Assembly: GCA_002794785.1 (NCBI GenBank)
Contig: NBBA01000020.1
Location: 620,001 to 684,000, forward strand
Reading direction: 5' to 3'
DNA length: 64,000 bases
Source: Coniferiporia sulphurascens
Taxonomy: Eukaryota; Basidiomycota; Agaricomycetes; Hymenochaetales; Hymenochaetaceae
How positions within the stretch are numbered: position 1 is the first letter of the stretch; every line of letters begins with the position of its first letter. Both the position numbers and the translations under genes were made by a program. Under the pieces are notes generated by a model that saw nothing but the letters and a program-made list of their open reading frames with translations, made no database searches and was not told the origin of the DNA. Of the stretch, positions 55,890 to 64,000 are shown piece by piece.

Positions 55890-58800
55890 ATGGACGGCGT
55901 GTCCACCCTCCCGGGCCTCAAAGATCTCTTTCCAGGTTCGTTTTGTCTCCTCTTCAGCTCTTCCATGCCTACGCTTTGTTCTTTCCTTTTTGCTTTTATT
56001 TATTGTGTGGGCCTGGAAACCGTGTTGGGCGCCGCTCACCTTGTTCGTTCTGGTCACGCAGATTTGGAACCTCTATATCAACATCCGGATCAGGCGGGTG
56101 GGCCGCCGCAGGCCGGTTCTATGTTTCCTCAGTCGCCGGGTCAGTCCCAGGCGGCGATGCAACATCCGTCTCAGCAGTCACAGCAACAGCAGCAGCAGCA
56201 ACAACAACACTCTGACCAAATGTCTTACGCGTTCTCGCACCAACATGCTTACCATCAGTCCGCACCACGCGGTGTCAAGCGTCCATATGACGGACGCCAA
56301 GACGAATACGTATTCGCAGCAGACGTGGGTGGCCAGGGCGGCATGGGCATGGGCATTCCCGGTGCGGACATGGGTGGGATGAGTCTGCGGATGAACATGG
56401 GCGCGGGTGGCCCTCTCCGTGGTAGGGACGACGAAGGGATGGAAGACGATGATGACGGGGAAGACGGTGATGATGGGGGCGACGCAGAAAAGCGACGTCA
56501 TCCCTGCGCACAATGCGGGAAGCGTTTCAACCGCCCTAGCAGCCTCAAAATCCACCTGAACACCCATACGGGTGCCAAACGTGAGTTCTTTCTTCCTACT
56601 TTTATCGGACTTTCCCTTTGTCCACTTCGCGGGTTTCGCATCTTCGAGCGATCTTCCGACCCTCTGTTTATTGTCCGCTTTATCTGCTGGCATCGCCCGC
56701 GGACCTTTGGCCTCCAATTTTCCAATGTACATCCTGTAGTATCGTTGTCTCATGTCATCGACGTCACGCTAATACGTTCTTTACGCATTATCTTACTAAT
56801 ACCTCGACCCCGCAGCGTTTATGTGTCCGCTTCCCGGATGTGGCAGGTCATTTAACGTATCTAGCAACATGCGCCGGCACTACCGCAACCACGCACGCCG
56901 CCCTGCACCACCGCCGCTCCCGCCGAACAACATATACCCGATCGCCGCGCCTCGCGGGCGTCCCGTACAACATATGCAACGTGGACCCCACCAGCAGCAC
57001 CAGGTACAACACGGGAATGGCAACGGATACGGACGCGGACAAATCTACGGCCAGCCGCCGCCCCCGCCTCCCCCTAGCCAGGCATACGCTAGCGCACTGC
57101 ATGCGCAGCTGTATCCACGCAAGTCTGACGTGCGGACACGCGCGCGTACGAATGCACGCCGTCTGATGACACCGCCATACTCGGGCGAAAGCGGGGAATT
57201 CGATGCGGATTACCGCGGCACAGGTGGCGCTAATGGGGGCGGACGCGAAGAAGGCGACGCCGATGGTGACGGCGAGTACGCGGATGGAGATGAGTATGAC
57301 AGAGGAAGCGCAGAACAGTACGGTCCCCTCGGAGGTCCTTACGGAGGCGCATATGGTCCTTTCGGGCCTGGTCCGGGTGCGATGTATCCTCCCCATCCCC
57401 ACGGACATCCGCATGGACACCCTGGGATGCCGATGCCGATGCCGATAGCGATGCCGCTCGAGATGGCATTTCCTGTCGATCCAGCTCTTGTTGAGCACGA
57501 TGCGGATGCGGACGCGGAAGGCGAAGTTGATGGAGAAGCAGATGCGGACGCAGATGGCGAACTCGATCCTGACGCAGGCGGCGACGCGGAAGGTGCTGGA
57601 GAGGAAGACGGCGAAGGGGGTGCATACGGAGATGAAGGCGATGGCGAAAATGAAAATGACGGCGGAGAGGGAGGAGAGGGACGTGGTGAGCCACCGGGAT
57701 TAACGGACCTTGTCACTGGTGGGCATGGACCCAAGGCACTACGCTGGGGGCCATCTACATCTAATGCACGTGCCTCTTCATCTACGTCCACGTCTACTCC
57801 AGGCGTGCGTGGTAGAGGTATTGCAAGGGGGCGCGGAGGCGGCGGCGGGAGGGGCAGAGGTGGAGCCGCAGCCCGAGGCAAAGGACGAGGTCGGGGTGCA
57901 CCGATACCCACTCCGGGCGCAGGGATCCAATTCCGCTCGATTCTCGTGCCCATGGGCGATCCTGCTCAGATTGCCCAGTATCAGGCGCAGTACGCACAGT
58001 ACGCACAGTATACGCATTACCACCAACAGTTTCAACAATTCCAAGCTCAAGCGGGCGTGGCGGGGGCTCAGAATGGGGCAAATAGTCCGAATGGAGTAGG
58101 CGGACCGAACGGCGGACCAAGTGGCTCCCCGTATCCGCCACCGCCGCCGCCAGGCTACGTTGCCTATCCGGCAATGTATGCTTATGCACCCGCACCCGCG
58201 CCCCCGCGGCATGCGACTTCCGCGGAGCGCATGCGCGTGGGCCCTGCCGCCAAATCATCGAACGCAAGCGCAAGCACGAAAGGGAAATCGAACGGGAGGA
58301 CGAAGAATGCCGCAAAGAATGGAGAGGGGCCTGCGGCCGCAACCGCGAATATGAATACAAATGCCCATACGGATGCTAGCGAGAAGGGCGAAGAAGCGGA
58401 TGAGGATCATGATGGCGCGAGTCCGGACCCGAATCCGCGTGCACATCCACAAAGTAACGCACGCTCGACACGCGCTCAGAGGCGCCGTACCGACACAGCA
58501 CCCGCTCCTGTTTCGGGATCTTCATCTGCATCGGGTACGAGTATTGGATCGGGGTCTGGCTCGGGGGCGGGCGAAGGCACGACGCCTGGCGCAGCACCCG
58601 CACCGCCGTATCCAATCTATACGTACCCACCGCCAGAGGTACCCGAAGGCGAGACGACAATCGACCCATCGTTAGCTGGAGAAGACGAAACCGTGGGACA
58701 GGAAGAGGAAGACGACGAAGGCGAAGGTGGAGGCGAAGAAGAGAACAACGATGTTGTAAAGCCCAAGGAGCCGAAGGCGACGAGAGGGAGAGGCGCAAGA

Positions 58801-59154
58801 GGCCGGCGAGGACGTGGTGGAGCGAGGACGGTTGCCAGGTCAAAGGCAACCGTAAACTCAAAGTCCAGCACGGGCGCCTCTAAACTTGATTCCACACCTG
58901 CGCCATCGTTAGAATCGGAAGATCACGGACTCGGTACGGGAAATGGGCACGACAGTGATGAACAGAACGAGAAAAATGTGCCGAGCAGGGCCAGCGCGCG
59001 GAAGAGACAGAAGGTCACTCAGAACGCTGCCAACGGCAATGGTAACAATTCCAGTGCGAAGACGAAGAGTAGGACTAGAGCGGCACCTGCGAGCCGTGCT
59101 GAAGTGGCTGTCCCACGCACACGAGCGGCTGCACGCAAGTCGGGATCGACTTGA
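55890..59154 (+). CDS. two-finger C2H2 zinc-finger protein ZnF2
   Basis: Probable transcription factor, 967 aa, exons 55890-55935, 56062-56580, 56816-59154. Exon 1 is only 46 bp (MDGVSTLPGLKDLFP). Exon 2 has a Gln run (CAG/CAA repeats near 56165-56210), GVKRPYD, an acidic patch and finger 1 (Cys164, Cys167, His180, His184). Intron 2 splits the inter-finger linker at the same point as in ZnF1. Finger 2 (Cys192, Cys197, His210, His214) is GRSFNVSSNMRRHYRNH. The rest is low complexity: an Asp/Ala/Glu-rich segment, a Gly-Arg-rich segment like RGG or AT-hook repeats, the conserved IQFRSILVPM and YPIYTYPPP words, a second RGRGARGRRGRGG stretch and a terminal basic RKRQKV likely to be a nuclear localisation signal. 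It lies tail to tail with ZnF3. Confidence 0.85.
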
Positions 59155-61505
59155 AAAACTTGATCATTCGCTGGGCTTCTCGATCGTCGCGATCGACGGG
59201 ATTTTCGGTTCATCGACGAGATTTACCTACGAATGTCGACTCCTTTTTGTTTCTTTTTCATCTTCTTTCTCTTCTTTTCCCTCTTGTCTTTCTTCCGAGC
59301 TCCCTGCTTCCTAACCAGTGAGTGACGATCGTGATCACTTGTATCCGTACTGTCTAACCCCCGTAATTCCCGCCCTTTTGGCTTTTGTTCTAAGTATCCA
59401 CCTTACAGCGGCTATTCTGCATGCTGCTTGCTGTTTTCCGTCGAGCCTATTTCGAATGTATTTCCGAATTATTCACCTTTTTTCTTCACCCAGCTCGCCG
59501 CTGTTCCCTACTCCTCGTCTTTGTCCGGCGCATCATTATCGGCCTCGTGTGCTTACGTTCATACCAACGCCGCGTCCATCCCCTGTTCCCGAGGTGTCAT
59601 ACGGACTGCGGTTTGGGTTTTAATCTCCTTTCATATGATGCTACCAGCTGGTAGTGGGGTGCCGAAGGGGTGTTGTATGCACTGTAGTACTTGTACGTTT
59701 CAGGTCGATTATAAGTTTCGTTTAATTGAATGTCTGAACTCACTATTTCAAAAGAGAGCACGCCCATGTCGATCTTGATAGAAATTTTCTACCCATACTT
59801 ATCATCGAGAGTGTTGCATCCTGGGCTAGTTCCTGTATCCTGCAGTGAAATTTACCTGAGCGCGGATCCGTGCAGATTATTAATAAGCTGTGCTCTCATC
59901 TCGTGACACGTTCGCTCTACGCGGCCTCCTGGACCCCTGGCGGGCTAAGTTTACTGGCTCCGCAAAACCGCAGCAGCCCCATTTCTTTTCGCTCGGCTGA
60001 GTCAGAGAAGGCTAACCCTCTTCGATAAGCTTCGCGATGAGTCATATTGAATACATGGGTTCGTGCGCCAACCAATGTGGGGTACAAAGCTCAAACACAC
60101 GTCGGGGTGGTTTCAATACTGTATCAATATCAGCACTAGAATTTGGACGTCGGGGCTTTATCGCTGCTTGCGTTCTGGAAAAAAGGAAATCTCTCTTACT
60201 TCTTGGCCTTACGCTCGGCAGGAATAGATTGTTCCTAGTTTTAGGCTCTTAGCACCTTCCGCAGCTAACCCGTGAATGGTCAGCATCCATATAATGTACT
60301 GTATCGTTGGTATATGGCCCCTATCATCCACTTTCCGGAGAAATACTGTAGCGGCTGCTACGTCCTCTTGACTAGTTGCGCGACCGCACAACGTCACTAG
60401 TCAAGCATCAAGCCAAGAGCGCGGCCCGGGGCTGCCATGCGAACGCGGAAGTTGAGAGTCGGACGCGACGCCAAGAACACTAATTATAATAAGTTCCCTT
60501 ATGGACAGACGCAAAGGAGGAAAAAGAGAAAAGGATCGCGGTCGCCGGCTCGGATGCTTGACTCGGATGCTTGTCAATGAAATGAGAGTTTGGTCTGGTC
60601 TGCTCAGCGCTGTTACTCTAACTCTGGTGAATACATTTTCCTTATCGCGGCTTCTCTATTCACATTAACGGGATAACTTAGTACCGTCGAGCGCGAATTG
60701 CGCGCCCCAACTAGTCGGACGCGTCCGATTACTCACTAGCACTTACAGTATGCTGTATGTGCTTGTACACATGTGCGTGATGTTTCATCGGCAATTAATG
60801 CCTATTCTTAGTAATCGTAGCGTAGCGCGCCCATCCCTTCTTACAAGCGCCGAAAATCGTGAGGAATCAGCTCAATTTCTCGATTATCCTTTTCCGATTA
60901 ATCCGAGCTCATTCTAAGATAAGAGGTCCTGCACCTCCCTCGAAATGGGCAGTAATAATGGTGATTACCAAAAACAATAAATTGCGTCTTAAGAACCCGG
61001 GATAAGCCTTGCATAGCCGAATTTCGATCGCCCTTTCCACTGTGGGGCATCCACGTGTCAAACATGGTTAATTACGTGCGTACAATTGACGAGGGAAAAA
61101 ATAACAAGTCGTGGAGGCGGCGAAACGTAGTACCTAATCTACAGAGACGCCCACGTTTATGACCTCCATTGCGTACTAATCTCTTTGTTAGTACGGAAAC
61201 GTTAATGTACTATATGCGCTGGGGAATTTTTCATGTTGAATGTAGAGGGAGAACAAGGGTGGGTGATTGCGCGAAATACGGGATACGAGAAACGGTAAAG
61301 AATACGGATACATTGCAGGGAAATTTTAAACATAGCGGAAACGTAAGTTGAGCAGGAGAAGGGAATAAGGTTAAAATAGGGCGGAATGTATACAGGAGAA
61401 ATGGGAAGGGTGGAGACAAGAAAAGAAATTAGAGGTAGTGGCTAATGGGTGAATATGATTATGAAACAGGGGACGAGGAATGGGTGAAATAGAGAGGAAT
61501 GGGGA
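59155..61505. other. convergent intergenic region between ZnF2 and ZnF3
   Basis: It should contain both 3' untranslated regions. No coding gene, RNA or repeat is supported in the middle 1.5 kb. Confidence 0.5.
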
Positions 61506-64000
61506 TCACACCTTGGATACGGATGACCTCGTACGGCGCATAGGTGCGCGCACGACTCTCTCAACCCTCTGTCGTTTACGCGTGTTCCTCGACTTGCTCG
61601 TGCCATACTCATCATCGTCATCCTCTTCCTTCCCCTCATTATCCTCGATCTCATCGTAATCAGAAGCATCTTCTGACTCTGATTCAGACACATCCTTTGA
61701 CTCGACCGGAGCCGCGGTCGTGGTGCGGGACCGTACGGAAGACCTCGCAGAGCGTGTCTCCCTTGGGGTAATCCTTTTAACCTCAGTTCCACCTCCACCG
61801 TCAGTCTTCGACGACTTCGGCATAGCTGCCTTACCCTCCGCGGCCGTATCGCCATCTGCCTCCAGCGCAGGGTCGATAGCCGATGGTGGCGGGTACGTAT
61901 ATAGCGGGTATGGCGGTGCGGGGGCCGCACCAGGCGTCGCACTCCCATTTCCGTTACCCACGCTAGCAGTGCCTGACTCTGTTTCTGAATCCATTGACGA
62001 CCGTGACGCACGCGCGTTCGACTGCGGGTGTGCGAGTGCATGAGGGACGGGGCCAGAGCTCTTCGCGCTCCTTGGCCCCCTGCTGTTCTCGCCCGCTTCG
62101 ACCGCTGGAGGAAGCGCATGTGCGTGCATGCTCGGCGTGTCCGGCGATGGCTGCTGCTCAAGCGGGCGTCCTTGGCCATGGGCATGTGCTTGTTGCGTGT
62201 ACACGGCGTCGCCGTTCATGGGCACCAAGATAGAGCGGAATTGCAACGCTTGTGCATGCGTGGGGTGGGCGACCCTCGAACTTCTGCCTGTCGCACGGCC
62301 ACGTCCCCTCCCCCGCGCATGCCCTCGACCCGCATTTTGTACCCCGTATGCTGCCTCCGTGTTCACCGGAACTGATGAGCGTGCGTCTGAGGTTCCACGC
62401 ACAGGTAGCCGCCAGCGCAAGTTCTCAGGCCCATGCCCGTCAGCGCCCGGGTCACGATTACGGCTATGAAGAGGCGCTCCCGCGTATCCGGGTAAAGTCT
62501 CTGCATAGCCCTGTCCGTTCTCGATAGCATCACCGAGAGTGCCACCCACCCCGTCGCCCAGACTTTGCGCGGCGAGCGCAGGGTCGACGGGGAAGGGCAT
62601 ATGTGCAGGTACAGACATCGACATGGTCGCATTCGGAGGTGGATGATATAAAGGACCCAATGGACCAGCGCCGTAGCCACCGTAGGGCCCGGAAAACGGA
62701 TCACCATATGCGCCATCGTAAGGCCTGGCTTCCGCGGTATAACCAAACACATTGTGTTCATCGAAATGGACATTGTCGGCACGCTCGTAATCTGTACCCG
62801 GATCACTGCCCTCGTTCGTGTACGGAGGTGTCACCGGGCCCAGCGGATGAAGCGAGCCTGAAACCGAGTTTGAGCTCGAACCTGACCGAGTCCGCACATC
62901 CGATCTGCGCGAGTATAGCTGCGAATTTATAGCGTCGGCGTAAGCGGACTCACGGCCGCGCTGGATATGGCCTAAGTTTTGGCGCTGTAAGTCGCGCTGG
63001 TGCTGGTCATAAGCGAATCCGCGCCGTCCGCGCTCAAGGGCAGTGGTGTACGCGTCCGAGGGAGGTGGTGGACGGCGGGCGTGATTGCGGTGATGTCGGC
63101 GCATGTTGCTAGACACGTTGAAGGATCGGCCGCACCCCGGAAACGGGCATACGAAGGCTGTCGGAGATTGGTCAGACCAAGAAGGAAATCGCAGAAGAAA
63201 CAGGTGAAAGAGCCGATGATGACGCGCTATAACTGAATTGAAGTCACACGACGGCAGTGCTCGGGAGAAAGGAAGGAAGGATTTAAAGTGAGAGGAGATG
63301 CTGTAACCGAAAACCCGAGTACATAGCATATCCAATGCATGATGACTCACGTTTTGCCCCCGTATGAGTGTTTAGATGTATTTTGAGGCTGCTTGGACGG
63401 TTGAAGCGTTTGCCGCACTGCGCACAAGGATGCCTGCGCTTTTCTGCATCGCCCTCCGCATAGTCGACATCCGCGTCCCCGTCTTCACCCTCCTCCATCC
63501 CGTCGTCCCCCGCGGTGTACATGCCATCTCCAGGAGCCATGTGCACGTTCATCCCCATGTTCGGAGCGCCATTGCCGAGGGCAGCGTCCGGCGCGAAAAA
63601 GTATGGCCCTGGCCGCCCGTGCACCGCTTCGTACGGCCGCTTGACGCCGTGCGCGGTCGGATGCGGCTCGTAGGTATGAGGATAGGGACCATGGAAGGAT
63701 TGCTCGTGCTGGTACTGGGCGTGGTGCTGATATTGGTACTGATGTTGCGGTTGCGGCTGCGGCTGCTGCGGGTGGACCTGGGGATGGCTGAGGGAGGGAG
63801 GGAGGTGAGCACCGAGCGGCGGGGGACTCATAGCTTGATCCGGATGTTGAAAGAAGTGCTCTGTGAGGACGTAAGATGGATTGTGAGCAATAGCCGATGG
63901 CGATATGAAAGCAGGGAACGCGAGGAAAAGAAAGAGAAGAAAAGACAGAAACTGACCAGGAAATAGGTCTTTGAGGCCCGGAAGGGTGGAAACTGCTTCC
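61506..64000 (-). CDS. two-finger C2H2 zinc-finger protein ZnF3 (start cut by window edge)
   Basis: Third paralogue, about 735 aa: exon 1 64000-63957 (EAVSTLPGLKDLFP; only the G of the presumed ATG is inside the window), exon 2 63860-63351, exon 3 63157-61506. Exon 2 is Gln/His/Pro-rich, then GVKRPYE, an acidic run and finger 1 (about Cys161, Cys164, His177, His181), identical to ZnF2 over CAQCGKRFNRPSSLKIHLNTH. Finger 2 is CPFPGCGRSFNVSSNMRRH. The tail keeps LQFRSILVPM, a Gly-Arg run (GRGHARGRGRGR), YPLYTYPPP with IDPAL, an acidic block and a basic end (RKRQRVERVVR). ZnF3 is closer to ZnF2 than to ZnF1, pointing to a local duplication of that pair. Regulation targets are unknown. Confidence 0.84.

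Noticed and set aside
56165..56215. Repeat expansion disrupting ZnF2
   Set aside because: The CAG/CAA run is in frame and encodes a Gln tract; the reading frame through finger 1 is intact.

Overview
The window is fungal nuclear DNA. Genes are split by many short GT-AG introns (mostly 50-80 bp), two-finger C2H2 regulators are present, and the transporter and glycosyltransferase families are those expanded in mushroom-forming fungi. The density of introns, including several micro-exons, suggests an Agaricomycotina basidiomycete. That placement is inference, not a match. Most real genes here are broken into exons too short to stand out as long ORFs. I rebuilt the exon structures by hand, and every one listed closes in frame.

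Layout. (1) 0.5-23.6 kb is a rearranged segmental duplication. It has two intact 15-exon ACS-type (Dal5/allantoate-permease-like) MFS transporters on the plus strand (828-3249 and 15477-17887). It has two intact 11-exon UDP-glycosyltransferases (UGT1, UGT2) on the minus strand (12002-9784 and 22823-20601). Between the first MFS/UGT pair lies an intact DHA1-type drug transporter. Between the second pair lies a 5'-truncated amidase pseudogene. (2) 26.1-32.1 kb holds a large C2H2 zinc-finger gene (ZnF1, minus). (3) 32.1-38.2 kb has no convincing gene but many short repeats. It ends at a tRNA-Arg(ACG). (4) 38.7-52 kb holds three more intact UGTs (UGT3, UGT4, UGT5, all minus) with the same exon plan. 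A decayed MFS 3' end still sits beside UGT3. A 5'-truncated LINE (4.5 kb, 15-bp target duplication) lies between UGT4 and UGT5, and a solo LTR (559 bp, CCAGG target duplication) is nested inside its reverse transcriptase. (5) 52-55.9 kb is repeat-rich and contains two copies of a small element with perfect 5-bp target duplications. (6) 55.9-64 kb holds two paralogues of ZnF1, ZnF2 (plus) and ZnF3 (minus), tail to tail. The A and T of the ZnF3 start codon fall outside the window.

How it may work together. The repeated theme is a tail-to-tail MFS transporter plus a soluble family-1 glycosyltransferase, amplified at least three times, with an extra drug-type exporter. This would suit conjugation and transport (detoxification or tailoring) of a small hydrophobic compound. 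No backbone-synthesis enzyme is visible, so the substrate is unknown. All five UGTs keep a TATA-like box about 54-68 bp upstream of the ATG. The three zinc-finger paralogues flank the cluster, but any regulatory link to it is only a hypothesis.
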